A stretch of 64,000 nt of DNA from Elysia crispata (GCA_033675545.1 JAWDGP010003357.1:10001-74000), one strand, 5' to 3'; positions 47,871-60,099 are shown, counted from the stretch's first letter. The notes: generated from the sequence alone by a model not told the origin. Numbers and translations are program-made.

Positions 47871-50374
47871 TATTTAATCATTCAGAAAGACGTTTAACGC
47901 CACCATTCCAACTTGAAGCTTTGTGAACTGGCATGTTTAAATTTCTTAAACATGTAGACGCTTATAGATAGGAAACATCTCTATTTATGAACACATAATA
48001 TAACAATCATGTATAAAGGTGTAGATATAATAATAAAAATCAACAGCATTAATCTTTCATCTATTTCGAAAAATTTTTTTCATATATTTTTAACTGTGGC
48101 TTCTTTGCATTCCATTGACGCCTTTCATAGGTATGTGTATTTTCAAGCATAATAATGGAAGTGTGCAGATTTTATCCAAATGGACTCATAATTCCCAAAC
48201 CAATTATTTTTTTTTTTATTATGAAGAATATGAAACTCTTGAACTTTACCTCATAGCAAACTCTTGCAAACCAGGCTACCTTTGAAGTTCGAAGTGAACT
48301 TGGCACCAGAACTAACCCTGTAGAATAAGCGATTCACTTTCATTCAATCTATTTCGAATGAAAAAGACAAGAGATTACTATGTGACAAGCGCATAGTAAC
48401 AGCGGTGCTCAAGTTATGTTAGTTGATTTTGTTCATTGTCCGTCAGAAAGTTATTTTCTAATAGTTATTTATAACGCATAGTAATGTTATGGAAAGAAAA
48501 TTAGTCCAAATTAATAAATGAATTAAAAAATACTTGTTGATAGTTAAATACAGAATTCTTCATAATCACATTTTAACCATTCATGACATAGACTGGCCAT
48601 AGAACACTTCCTGTTGAAAGAAATTAATATGGATGCAGAAAGATCCAAATTTAAATGTAGCAATTTGTAAAAAAATGTAATGGCACAACGCACTATTTCA
48701 CACGCATAAAGATCCAATGAGTTTACAATATCTTCACTGTTTACATCCGCCACAGCAGAACTAAGAAACCCGTTGACTAGATTCTATCGCACTGTGATCA
48801 CGTTTCTTCTCTTGCAAGGGAAATCCCCTTTAATAATATTTCAAGATTATGCTTCAGGTGCATCATGACCAGTGTCATTCTAGTGAAATTATTAAATACT
48901 GGATTAGAAAGCTAAAATATGGGTCAATGAATGATAGATTCTCCAAATGGGCGGCCGCCGTTTATTTTATGACTACTATCGAATATGGCTCTCTTCTGAA
49001 GAAATGAGTTCTCAAAGACAGGTTATTTATTAAGAAAGAACAGCAATTAAAATACAGATGACTAAAAAGTCAAATAAAACAATTCTCAACGTCCACCTCA
49101 ACATGACCAAGATCTCTGCAAGGCGGGTAGCCTGCTCACTGACGTATGATTTAAAAAAAAAAACTAGCAAAGACTGGAGTCTTGCAAAGAACTTTAAAAT
49201 CAAGAATGCGAATGACTTATAAATGGAAAAAATCGATGAATCATGGGTCCAATATTTACACCAAGAGGGAAAGTCTATATCGTGCAATGGCAAAGGCATA
49301 GCCTCAAGTAGAAAAGCCATGTTGTCCAACTTTGGATTCTGCTGGAGTTACAACGAATGACTTCAGGGAATGACGTTAAACAGTCACAGAAAACTATTAT
49401 TCAATCTACTGACAAAACCTTAGTCAGCTTTAATTTCAAAACGGCCTGGTAAGTTGCAGAAAGGTGTGCTCCCAGTTTGTGACAACATCCCTGAGCAAAG
49501 GGCCTTTCAACTCTTCAGGCGGGAACGGAACGCGGCTGTAAAATGCTCCCACATCCTGCATATTTACTTTACTCAAGAATTTTCCTAACTCCAAATTTAT
49601 AAATGAAAATTTAAGGGAAGCCGCTTCAAAGATGACGTCAGTAATGTGTAAGACTAGCTACAGATGGATAAGTTTCACTTTTCTCAAGGACTTTTGAAAA
49701 TCGAAGAGATCGCAGAAGTATTTTGTTCTGGAAAGCAACTATCAGGAGAAATAAGTGTATATGTGATGAATTTAAGTTTCTGCCTTATTTGTTTCATTAT
49801 TAGTAAAGGTTTGTTGAACTAACTTCGCGCCATAGCCTTAAAGAACCGAATTCAAAACTTGCATTTTATAAATTGTATATTTTGTTATTTTTAACTGCAA
49901 AGGCCTACATCTGTCATAATATGGATCTAGATTATAGGTCCAGCTTTTACTCTGATTCGAGTATATGGTGGGCTTCATCCGGGAACAAAGATGGTTTAGG
50001 CAAAAATCCCAAGTCAACTTTAATCAGACTCAACAACAGCCCAATCCAAGTGAGCGATGCCGATCTAGTACCCTAATGGAGTAAAGTTTATCAGCCTAGC
50101 AAGGCTGTGACTGACTTGCAAAATAAAGGGACGCCAAAATGCATTTTGGACAAAGTTTTTGTTTCCTTCTTTTTCTATATCAGAGCTATCTGATGAACTT
50201 GAGAACTATAGTTTTAAGTAGCGAACGTCGAAGAAACATTCAGCAAGAGGAAACATTATTGAACCACTGGGCTGAAACGAAGACCGCTTGAAATAAAACA
50301 AGAGAAATAGAACATAAGTTGAATGGTTTGAGTAACTCTTGCATATAACGAGATACTTGGGTCTCACAGTATTT

Positions 50375-50391
50375 CCTCGTTGAATCCGAGG
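50375..50391. repeat. Stem-loop word CCTCG-N7-CGAGG, copy 1
   Basis: CCTCG and CGAGG form a five-base stem around the loop TTGAATC. Related copies lie at 51784-51800 and 51814-51835. Confidence 0.6.
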
Positions 50392-50644
50392 TCTCGTTTT
50401 ATAAAAGGTAACTTTCAAATGGTAAAAAAGGCCCCATCAAGGGAAAAAAACCTACCGAATGCTAAATTTTTCATCAGTAATCATCGGACCAGGCTAAGTG
50501 TTAAAGGAGTGAAGTTTTGTTTCCTTTTTTTTTTTTTTTGGTTCATTTTATTAAATCTATTTCCTCTCTAAAGAAACAACCTCTCTGACTCATCTCACCC
50601 CCTTTGTTTCTTCCCTCCCCCTTTCTGTCTCTCTATTTACAATG

Positions 50645-50645
<1 letters not shown>

Positions 50646-50716
<71 letters not shown>
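50646..50716. repeat. (CT)n microsatellite
   Basis: About 35 CT units in the region between the divergent SORD-like genes. Confidence 0.97.
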
Positions 50717-50719
<3 letters not shown>

Positions 50720-51334
50720 AACTGAGTCTCACCTTCATTTAAAAAAAAATCTCTTTGTATTCTCTTTGTATTCGCTTAGATCTTCACTTCCTCTTTATCC
50801 CGCGCTATCTTTCTCAATATCTCTGCCCATTTGTTCAGCTGGTACTTGAGAAAATGCTAAGAATTCTGGCAAATGTCAGCCTTGGATTATTTTCCTCTTC
50901 CAACTTTCTCGACGATACGAAGTTTTGTTTTAAAGGAAAGGTACTTTCTTTTCTTATTTACAGCACTAGCATGTACAATCGTGATTTTTTGCTCTAGTTC
51001 AGATTTTAATGTCAGTTTTAAATTCAAAGTGAATTAGTAGCTGAAGTCAGGAACACGAGGAAGAAAAAAATTCGGAGTGAGGTGAAGTTGACGCAGCCGA
51101 AGTCAGACATTAACTAAAGGTGTGTTCGCGAGCGTAGTTTGAGAACCGTCAAATGTGAGTACTAAGGATGTGCTTTGATAACTATTGTAATAGATCTACA
51201 AGTAATATTCTTGCGTAAGCACGTCCCCTTTCTCCAGACCTTCCTAGGCCTAGCTCATCCCCCTTTCCCTTCCCTACATTACCACTCTATCCTGTACTGC
51301 ATTTCTCTATCTCTCTCCCTCCCTCTCCCTTCCT

Positions 51335-51340
<6 letters not shown>

Positions 51341-51404
<64 letters not shown>
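51341..51404. repeat. (CT)n microsatellite
   Basis: About 32 CT units preceded by CCCT-type imperfect units, in the region between the divergent SORD-like genes. Confidence 0.97.
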
Positions 51405-51410
<6 letters not shown>

Positions 51411-51783
51411 TTCTTTCTTTTCCCCACAGCTGCACCTTGCATTGAACACTAGCACTAGATCTAGGTGTGGAGTGCCCAGATGGTCTTTTGTTTTCTCCAT
51501 CTCCTTGTCGCAATGACCCTTTCCTTTTCCCCGAAACACCCATGTGCCCACACATACACATACAATTTCAATTGTTGACTCCCGTGTCTTTCTAATTCGA
51601 GGCCCAGGCAAAGCGCCCGACATGTAGTGTTTATGTTAACTTTTAAAATGGTTTTGCTCTTCTATTGAAACCCAATACAACCTTGCTTTATCTCGCTTAA
51701 CCTGAAGTTGGTAAATTTGACACTCGTTCGGTCCAAGGTTAATTTATTGAGGCAAAGAGGGAAAAAACGGGGCATGGTCAATT

Positions 51784-51835
51784 CCTCGTTGAGCCCGAGG
51801 TCTCTTTGGGTCTGAACTCGTTGAATTCGAGGTTC
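51784..51835. repeat. Stem-loop words, copies 2 and 3
   Basis: CCTCG-TTGAGCC-CGAGG (51784-51800) is followed 14 bases later by a related arm pair, GAACTCG-TTGAATT-CGAGGTTC (51814-51835). Both share the stem core and loop start with the copy at 50375. They directly precede the diverged tandem duplication at 51847. Confidence 0.6.
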
Positions 51836-51846
51836 ACTGTCATGTA

Positions 51847-52660
51847 CCTTTAAAGACCATCTACTGCTTAATCACATGGATCTTTTTTTTTTTTTGGCAG
51901 ACCGAACTATGTGGATCTAGTTTCCCATAGTGATTAAGATTTTTTGAAATAGATTGGTCGCCAGTATTGCACGCTAATTTTAAACCCTAGTCCAAAAACA
52001 TTAACTCTGCTGATCATATGTTCATTCTGTTCATCAAGTGTTGGTTCGACCATGTAATCCATTACCACAGTGTTTGACTTACGAGGAACGTATTATAATT
52101 TTTTGCATTATCTTGACAGAGAATCTCAAGAAACCTTCCATGAAAATTGAGTTTCTCTAAAGACCGCATAAGCTCAATGATTTAGCATCTGATACCTTGA
52201 AAGGCCATCTACTTCATGGTCGTAAGAATCTTTCATGACATAAGAAACCCTGTGGATCTAGAGTAAACTAAGATCTTGATTGCCTTTGTGATTTTGGTTT
52301 TTAGAACAGATTAGTCGCCAGTTTGTATTGCATATTAATGTTAAAACCCAATCCACAAAAATTAACTTTGCCGATCATGTGTTCATTCTATTAATCAAGT
52401 GTCAGGGAGTCAAAAACCCATTTTTTTTTTCAATTTATGAGAATATGAGCAAACAAAGTTTCAATGGAATTAAAAAGTATGATTTTGAAGTATGCGAAAG
52501 ATTCGTGCGGACATTTTAAAGACCATGTAATTCATTACGACAAACATTGTTTGACATATGAGGAAATAATTATCATTTATTTACATTATCCTGATACAAG
52601 CCCACAAGAAAGCTTCCATGAAAATTGATTTTCTCTAAAAAGAGCATTAAGCAAGATAAT
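51847..52660. repeat. Old tandem duplication, two diverged units
   Basis: Unit 1 (51847-52194) and unit 2 (52195-52660) share an ordered series of similar blocks. Examples are CCATCTACT, GTGGATCTAG, GATTGGTCGCCAGT versus GATTAGTCGCCAGT, GATCATATGTTCATTCTGTT versus GATCATGTGTTCATTCTATT, ACCATGTAATCCATTAC versus ACCATGTAATTCATTAC, and CTTCCATGAAAATTGA. Unit 2 has about 115 extra bases near 52403-52520. Neither unit shows a convincing coding frame. Confidence 0.75.
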
Positions 52661-53582
52661 TGTATTTTTCACACAGATAACCGCACGAGTTTGACGATTT
52701 ATATTTACTGAAACACTGACTGACACAGCTTTTAGATAGGTAAAAAATATCTTTTAGGACACAATGTAAGCCTAGGAAAAAAAGGATTACACGAATCTAT
52801 AGTGGAGGCAGGAAAAGACCTGAGGAATTACAGGAATAAGAAGGAAATGATAAAGCAGAGGGAAGAAAAAATCAAGGACGAAGATGAGAACCACGAAAGT
52901 TAACGGTGGAAGGAAAAATCCGGAAAAGGAGAAGTAAAGAGATGAAGAGGAAGAGGAGGAGAATGCAGACTGCAGAATTAAGGTGATGTAATAGAAAAAG
53001 TAACGAAAGAAGATCTTCAGCATTAAAAAAAAAATATCTAGGTTTGGAAAAAAGAGGACTCAACAGATTAGCTATGCATAGGATGATTGTAATAAATCAC
53101 AAGTTTTCACTGTTCTGATCATAAACAAATCAAGATTAGTTCGATTGTAACAGCAATCTGGCCCTTGGCTGTAAAATGAGTGTTAACGGCAAATGAAAAA
53201 GAAAACGAACACATGCGTTTGATTTGTGTCACCAATATTTATTGAGCAAAGAGAATATAGCTCCAATCTTGTCCAAAAAGTGTCAAGATGTTCCATATTT
53301 TTCTCATGTAAGATACTCCTAGCTATCGACTCTTAAATCGTTGACATTTGTGTGGGTGATGGTAGAATGATCGTTCCTATATAGAACTCTCATGTTGTAA
53401 TCATAATAACGGAAGATCGGTAATCATAGAACACCAGTCAACGTATGACTTCGCCAGCCTTAATCGTTCAAAATCAAGAGATTCGTGTTACCCTTAAGAG
53501 CTCCGCGTGTACTAATTGGATTTTATAATTCCTTTATCATTCATCTATTTTTCATTAACAATTACAGATATAAAGTACTACC

Positions 53583-55250
53583 ATGTCGGACACCAATATA
53601 TCGTTGATTGTTTATGGAAAGAATGATCTGAGACTCGTAAGTAAAATTGAAGTAATGTTCCTGTAATTGTTGTGATATCGCAACTTACATATTTTGGCAC
53701 CAAATTCAACGTTCTATTTCTATTCTCCTTACTTCTATTTAATAACTTTGTTTTAATGAAGCTGGTTTTTTTATTGTTTTTTTTTTTTGCAATGGCAGAG
53801 AATCATCGAGTAATATAATACTTGTTAATATATTGCCATGTTCTTAAAGTTTTTTTTTCTTTGTTTGTTTGTTGGTTTTTTTTGCTTTTTTGGTCTTTTA
53901 AATTTTAAGTACATGGATCAGACAATGCCATTCATGTTACATGTCTCTTGCAATTTAGGAACATAATTCTTTAGTTGGCTCGATATGAAAATTAAAATCC
54001 TCATTCTTTACTTGACTTGAGAATGGTGCATGCTAAAATTGTATCCTTTTTTTCTATTTAAGGAAGAAAGACCCATACCAGAGCCAGGTCCAAAAGGTGA
54101 ATCATTATACTTTGGTTTAAATTTTGCATATCAGCAAGGGAGTTATTTATCTTAAAAAAAGATCAACGTCACCACCGAAGGACCGCGTATCCCCTAATAT
54201 CAAAACGCAGATATGAGATCCAGCCTACAGGAGTTAGAATCTTTGAACTTTTTATGAAATAAATTAAAAAAGCTGTTTTACTTCAATTAGGACTTTAACT
54301 AAGGCATATCTTTTCGAATCATGACCTGAATGTAATTGCAATGTAATAAATAGAAACAACTACTGATGTTTGAGAAAACAATTACATTTTATATCATTAT
54401 CCATCAAATTTTCCATTCCACCCAAATTCACTCAAAAGAAACAAGCAAAAAAAAAATAAATTACAATGCCGTACCTTTCCAATATGAAATAATCATGTTT
54501 TGGAATCTTAGAACAATGTCTCTTGTGAGCTGCACTCTTAACTTTGAGCAACCGTTGAGTTATGTTCATTAATTTGTTCATTAGACTTTAAAAGATGCAA
54601 TGTGACTTTCCACACAATCTATGCAAGTTCAGACAAGATATTTGAATAACTGTAAATGACAATTTAAATAAAAAAAATTATTTTTTTTCCGTCAAAGATA
54701 AATTTTTTCACAAGTATCAGGCCATGGTCTGAACTTTATCTTTTATGATCAAATTTGCTATTGTTTTACAATGCTATCAACAGGCTTCTGTTAGTGTTGA
54801 AAAAATACTTAAGCTTTTTAGAACACTGAAAGCATTCATCAAGCGAACATCCGTAAAAAATAAAATGTTCCAAATATTGCAATAGCGCTAGTGAAACGCA
54901 AAGGTCGTTTCAAGAATCACAGTCTTTCTAGAGCTAGAGGTCAAAACGCTCTGTAAGGTCATTCTTGTTGGAAGGTGAGAAGAATCAATAACAACAACAA
55001 AAAAAAAACCAAAAAACAAACAAACAGACCTATATCCCAACTTCTTATCTCCTTTGTGTTAAATAAAGCATTGAACAAAAGCTCGTGAGTCATGTGAGGA
55101 TGTGTACTTGACTTCATGACCAAAAGAATTGAACTGCTAATTAAAAAACATCTTATGGCTTTATATAGTCTTGCAATATGACTTCTAAGCATACGAGAGA
55201 GAACCAAAGAGGAAGAGGTTGGGGAGAATTAAGAGATCAACAAAACTGAG

Positions 55251-55334
<84 letters not shown>

Positions 55335-58300
55335 TATCTAATATTGGGTGTGATATCAACCTTATTTTGTGCTTGGTGATGTACTTTTTTTCGATTCCAG
55401 AGGTCCAGATTAGTATGCGTTCTGTAGGAGTTTGTGGATCTGATCTGAGCTTCTGGGAGAAAGGTCGCTTGGGCAACCTGATCCTGTCAGCTCCCAAGGT
55501 GAGTGGACACGAGCCCAGTGGAGTTGTCACCAAGTTAGGGTCAGAGGTCACTCATCTAAAAGTCGGTAAGTACAATTCCGGACCTTTTTATTCTAATTTA
55601 CACACACACACACACACACATATATATATTTATATGTTATTGCCAAAACAGTCAACTCGGATGTCGAAAAGTCCTTAAAAAAAGTGGCAAATTAATTCGA
55701 CATTAAAACATTTAAAATATGCACATGCAATTTTTTTAAAGTAACTCAGCTATTCATGCTTTTTAAGATTTTTTAAAATTTCTAGTCTTTTTTGTTTCAA
55801 TATAATGATGCATATTTCATTATTTGAGCTAGCATAATATCCGTACTTTATCCAGGAGACAGGGTGGCAGTAGAGCCTTCTAAACCGTGCGGCAATTGTT
55901 TCTATTGTAGAAGAGGATTATACAATCATTGTAGTAAGCCAATCAACAGTGGCGTCCTTACCAGATACATCAGTCACCCTGCTAACTTTGTTTACAGGTA
56001 AAGAAAAAAATAGTTCGAGCAGTCTTTCATAACTTTTGTGATACCAGTAAGGATTCTGCAATATAGAATCCGTCGTGAGCTTTGTTTAATACATGTATCT
56101 TTAATTAAGATCACCACTGTCTTGATACCTGCGATCAACTTTTCCAGTATTTATTTCTAGAGGATTTCTCTGTTAAGATTTTACCTTTCTTGTTTAGACC
56201 CTCCCCTTTTTTTCCTACAAAAACCAGCGTCCAAATAATAAAAATCAATTGGTCCAGACTAACGTAACGTGCATTAAGAAAGTCATACTGCAAGAGCTTA
56301 CTCTTGGAACTGTATCAATGGATGGTGAGGGGGCCAGTTTAGTGTTTGAGGTGGCTCATCATGATTGGCACGATAATTTAATAGATTTGATGTGGTAAAA
56401 AAAAAAAATTTTATTTTTGTGTGAATTGCCGTAATAGCTAGCTGTGTTATGTTCTGAACCAGGCTACCAGATAACATGAGTTTTGACGAGGGTGCTCTGG
56501 TGCAGCCTATGGCCCTGGCTTTCTACGCTTGTGAGAGGGCCGGTTTGAGGGCGGGACAAAACCTGTTGGTGACTGGCGCAGGTGACTCACTTTACTGTTT
56601 ATTTTCTATGTCTCTTATGCCATCTCTGTCTCTGTCTGCCTGTCTGTCTGTCTGTCTGTCTCTGTCTGTCTGTCTGTCTGTCTCTGTCTCTGTCTCTGTC
56701 TCTGTCTCTCTCTCCTTATCTTCTTTCATTCTATCTCTCCATCTTTCCTCCTGTTTATCTTTCTTTCTCTCTATATCTTTCTTCGCTTTTTCTCTCATCA
56801 GTACCATGGTACTCTCGTCATATCTTTTTCTTTAACTACCATCTGTTTGTCTATCAATTTCGTCTTTATTTTTTTTTTTTTTTGACACACCCTACCTCTG
56901 TTTTTGTAACTCTCTCTCTCTCTCTCTTTTTGGTAAATTCGTTTTATTTTCGTACTTGCAGGTTGTTTGGGGATGACAGTCGTCCTAGCAGCAAAAGTCT
57001 TTGGGGCCAATAAGATTTGTGTGACAGGTATGATACAAAATGAAAATGATCCAATCTATTTGAAGTTTTTTTCGCCTCTAACTGAGGACGTCACCCATTC
57101 TTCGAAGGTCTCTTTAAAGAAAAAGCAATAAAGGAGGGACTAGTGGTGCTAAGTAGCTTCAATGATTCGAGACCTAAATAATTTGAAATTAAAAAAAAAT
57201 TATATTTCTGTTTAGGAATCCTCAATTCATTTATAAAATTAAACTGCATGTAAAAATGTGCAAATTAATTGATTGCAAAACTGTTCGTAAAATAAAAGAA
57301 ATAGCAACAGCTTCAGACTCTTTCGGGGAAAATCATTGAAAAAGATATGTCGTCCATCATTTTCTTTTCTGTGAGCTCTTATCAGCCCCTTAAGCTGGTT
57401 AACTGTTGTTCCTGAACAAGCACATTTTAAGCCGATAAACTTTTTAGAGCCGCAACTCAATCTAGAGAATTTAGCAGGGTTATGAAATATTCAGTTCGAT
57501 ATGCAACAGCAACTAATAAAAGCAACAGAGTAGTAATCTTCACATTCATAGACTAGGTGACCACAAGTTTGGATTCAAAAGTGAAAAGTGCGTAATGCTT
57601 TTCAAACGTTTCAAACGCTTAACCAACTGAGCTCTATGCCAAGCCCTTCCATCTGGCTATGAAATCATAAATGAAAATGAAAATGGGGAGTACTATTCAA
57701 TTTAAAGTTTAGATTCAGTGGCAGTTTCTGAATGTATTTGCAAATATATATACTTATTTTCCTTCACTTGAAAATAAAGACTTTTTACTCTTTAGCCAAA
57801 AGACCGTTACAAACTGTAAGCTTAGCATCTTTACAGTTGGAGTGTTAAAGAACATTAAGAAAATGAGTTGGCAGGAATTTTTCTTGCAGTGATATGAGAG
57901 GAATACTATTTTGAAAAAAAAAATGAGATGCAACAGTAACTTTGACACTTTTATCCCACAATGAAGATGTGCTCCAGAAGCGGCTCGATTTTATTCATAA
58001 AATTGGCGCAGACGTGACTGTTCTTGTCGAGGACAATGAAAACCCCGAACTGGCTGCCAAGAGATTAGTAGGTATGATGGGAGTGGAACCGGACATCAGC
58101 ATAGAGACTTCCGGCAGCCAATCGGCTACTAGTACAGCCATTTATGTAAGTTATTTATTTTATTTTTTTTTTTAATAACTAAAAACGTTTTAAGGTAATC
58201 GCCAATAAAAGAAAAAAGGTAGACAAAAATGCGTCATAAAATATCAACATTATAATTCGGAAGTAATCCACTACTATGCCATAATAAGAGAACCTATGGC

Positions 58301-58666
58301 ATTGATAACAAAAGCTCTTCAGAAAAGAGGAATTCGTGTTTACGTTGTTACCAATGTATGTCATTTTATTTGGATAAAGATATAAATTTTGGGAATGGCG
58401 GTTTTGTGATTGAGGACTCCTTTGTGTCCAAAATCGACAAGCAGAAACTTTAAATCTCGTGCTCCTCCTTTCCAAAATGGCAGCTGTAATTATTCAAAAT
58501 TAAAATTCTGTCATTGAAATACCTATACCTTGACGTCACTGAGGCAATAGAGCGTAAGCATTAAAACCTTCACAAAAGTGTTATGTATCTCCTTGAAGTC
58601 AATCAAATTTTAAATTTAAGCTTATTGTAACAATGAAGTTAGATAAAGGGAAATAATTAGTGAGAC

Positions 58667-58747
<81 letters not shown>

Positions 58748-59164
58748 GGGAGCGATGGAGAATGGTTACTACAGTGGTCATCCTGGAATCTTTGTGTGCC
58801 GATTTTGCAGGCCAATCGCCCCCACGGAATGATACTTCAGCTCGGGTTCAGCATTGACACGGTGCAGATCCCCCTGGTGGTTGCCACCTTCAAGGAGCTC
58901 GACATCAGGGGAAACCACACTTCTCGCAACAGGTAATGACGTTACGAATTTTTGTTTCAAATATGAACCTCAAAGTTATAATTAAATACAAAAGAGGTAA
59001 ACCATATTTTTTCTACGACGATAAAAGAGCAAACCTATAAAAGAGAACAAGGAAAGATAGCTTTCTTATCAAACTTAAAAATCCTGTTTCCTCCACTCAA
59101 TCAACATGAATTTTTCATTTTGCTCTAATCCATTGCTTTTTGAGAGTAATACATAGTGGGCTGA

Positions 59165-59201
<37 letters not shown>

Positions 59202-59536
59202 CAGTTCACTGATCACCGGCCGAAGGAAAAACAAAACTTCTCTCCTATTTAATTTAACTGGCGAAAGTATTTTAGGTGAAAGAATTTCGGCGACATACTT
59301 TTGATCTTGCTATCTTCCTGCTTTATTTATCACTGTACATGTATCTTGTGATTATCTTCCACCTATTTATAGATATGCTGCTTTATAAACTTCCTAAATT
59401 ATGGGTATAGGGAACAATGATCATTTTGATAGAACTATTATTAAAATATAGTACGGTATGCTTATTACAGTCAGCTTCTTTCTTAGTGTTATCGCGGTTT
59501 TTTGTTGTTTGTTTGCTTTATATTTAAAATCTTTTT

Positions 59537-59598
<62 letters not shown>

Positions 59599-59714
59599 CT
59601 CGCTCTCGCTCTCTATCTATCTATCTATCTAACTATCTATATATCTTTCCGGTTTCAGTTACGACAAAGCCATAGAAGCTATCGCTAGCGGAAGAGTGAA
59701 TGTCGCTCTCGCTC

Positions 59715-59750
<36 letters not shown>

Positions 59751-59940
59751 ACTATCTATATATCTTTCCGGTTTCAGTTACGACAAAGCCATAGAAGCTA
59801 TCGCTAGCGGAAGAGTGAATGTCAAACAACTGATCAGCCATCGTTTTCCTCTGGAGAAATCATTAACCGCCTTCAAAACCGCTGCCAGCAAAGAAGGGGC
59901 CAAGGTCATCATTGACTGCTCAAGGCCAAATGGCATTTGA
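53583..59940 (+). CDS. Divergent sorbitol-dehydrogenase-like dehydrogenase, copy B (347 aa)
   Basis: A medium-chain zinc dehydrogenase paralogous to the minus-strand SORD-like gene. Exons: 53583-53636, 54063-54096, 55401-55565, 55856-55997, 56463-56581, 56962-57027, 57967-58145, 58811-58932, 59778-59940. Seven of nine exon lengths equal those of copy A, which supports the model. The protein begins MSDTNISLIVYGKNDLRL. It keeps the zinc ligands Cys41, His66 and Glu67, a four-Cys structural-zinc set C96-C99-C102-C110, the fold motif GAGCLG, and an Asp that favours NAD. It lacks six residues including the ATPPxDG substrate loop (now SKPINSGVLTRY). It has Gln146 in place of the family Glu, and Thr where copy A and human SORD have the substrate-binding Arg (NHTSRNSY, ungapped). 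It is therefore probably not a classical sorbitol dehydrogenase; its substrate is unknown. Exon 7 uses the acceptor at 57965-57966 (ATGAAG). Confidence 0.9.
55255..55330. repeat. (GA)n microsatellite
   Basis: About 38 GA units ending 70 bases before exon 3 of SORD-like copy B. Confidence 0.97.
55600..55632. repeat. (CA)n-(TA)n tract
   Basis: About ten CA units followed by TATATA, 35 bases after exon 3 of SORD-like copy B. Confidence 0.85.
56625..56716. repeat. (TCTG)n / TCTCTG repeat
   Basis: Imperfect TCTG and TCTCTG units starting about 45 bases after exon 5 of SORD-like copy B, continuing as CT-rich sequence to about 56790. Confidence 0.9.
57565..57665 (-). mobile_element. tRNA-like (SINE) remnant in intron 6 of SORD-like copy B
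   Basis: The minus strand reads GGCATAGAGCTCAGTTGG and TTAAGCG (57617-57640), a good tRNA-type A box. About 60 bases further on is a decayed B box TTTTGAATCC (57571-57580). The spacing is longer than in a tRNA and no cloverleaf was found, so a decayed tRNA-derived SINE is the best reading. Confidence 0.4.
58669..58747. repeat. (GA)n microsatellite
   Basis: About 36 GA units ending about 65 bases before exon 8 of SORD-like copy B. Confidence 0.97.
59167..59196. repeat. Short (CT)n tract
   Basis: About fifteen CT units in intron 8 of SORD-like copy B. Confidence 0.95.
59541..59644. repeat. Compound (CT)n-(CGCTCT)n-(ATCT)n tract at the exon 9 acceptor
   Basis: CT units (59541-59595), three CGCTCT units (to about 59611) and ATCT units lead directly into the acceptor sequence. 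The CGCTCT/ATCT part is also present in the second unit of the partial exon duplication. Confidence 0.9.
59601..59822 (+). repeat. Tandem duplication of the acceptor and first part of exon 9, SORD-like copy B
   Basis: Unit 1 (59601-59703) and unit 2 (59704-59822) each contain the CGCTCT/ATCT tract, the acceptor TTTCCGGTTTCAG and the first 45 bases of exon 9. They appear identical except for about four extra ATCT units in unit 2. Only unit 2 continues into the full exon. The exon piece of unit 1 (59659-59703) runs straight back into microsatellite, and splicing to it would end the frame early. The near identity implies a very recent event, an allelic variant or an assembly artefact. Confidence 0.9.
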
Positions 59941-60099
59941 TCCTCGGATGCATCCACTAATCAGGATTACACTTAGCTTTACAAAGTACCACACAAGGTT
60001 TTCACTTATCTTTCAAGACGGCTGTATTTTTTTCCTCGGCGTCTTTTGCTTTTTGTGAAACATATTCTAATAAGACAATAGACATTTTACATGTATATC

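Larger units (their letters stand above)
46586..53582. other. Shared upstream region of the two divergent SORD-like genes
   Basis: Seven kilobases between the start codons of copy A (leftwards) and copy B (rightwards). It holds a piggyBac-like relic, two CT arrays, three related stem-loop words and a diverged tandem duplication. A perfect cAMP-response palindrome TGACGTCA sits at 49633-49640, but one 8-mer is weak evidence. Core promoters could not be placed with confidence for either gene. No additional host gene was recognised. Confidence 0.6.

Noticed and set aside
48544-48753. Minus-strand frame beginning MADVN, superficially like the MADTN start of SORD-like copy A
   Set aside because: The apparent Met is a GTG codon, the similarity stops after five residues, and no donor leads to a second SORD exon.
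49633-49640. Perfect TGACGTCA (CRE) palindrome between the SORD-like genes
   Set aside because: A single 8-mer 3-4 kb from either start codon is too weak to call as a regulatory site without conservation data.
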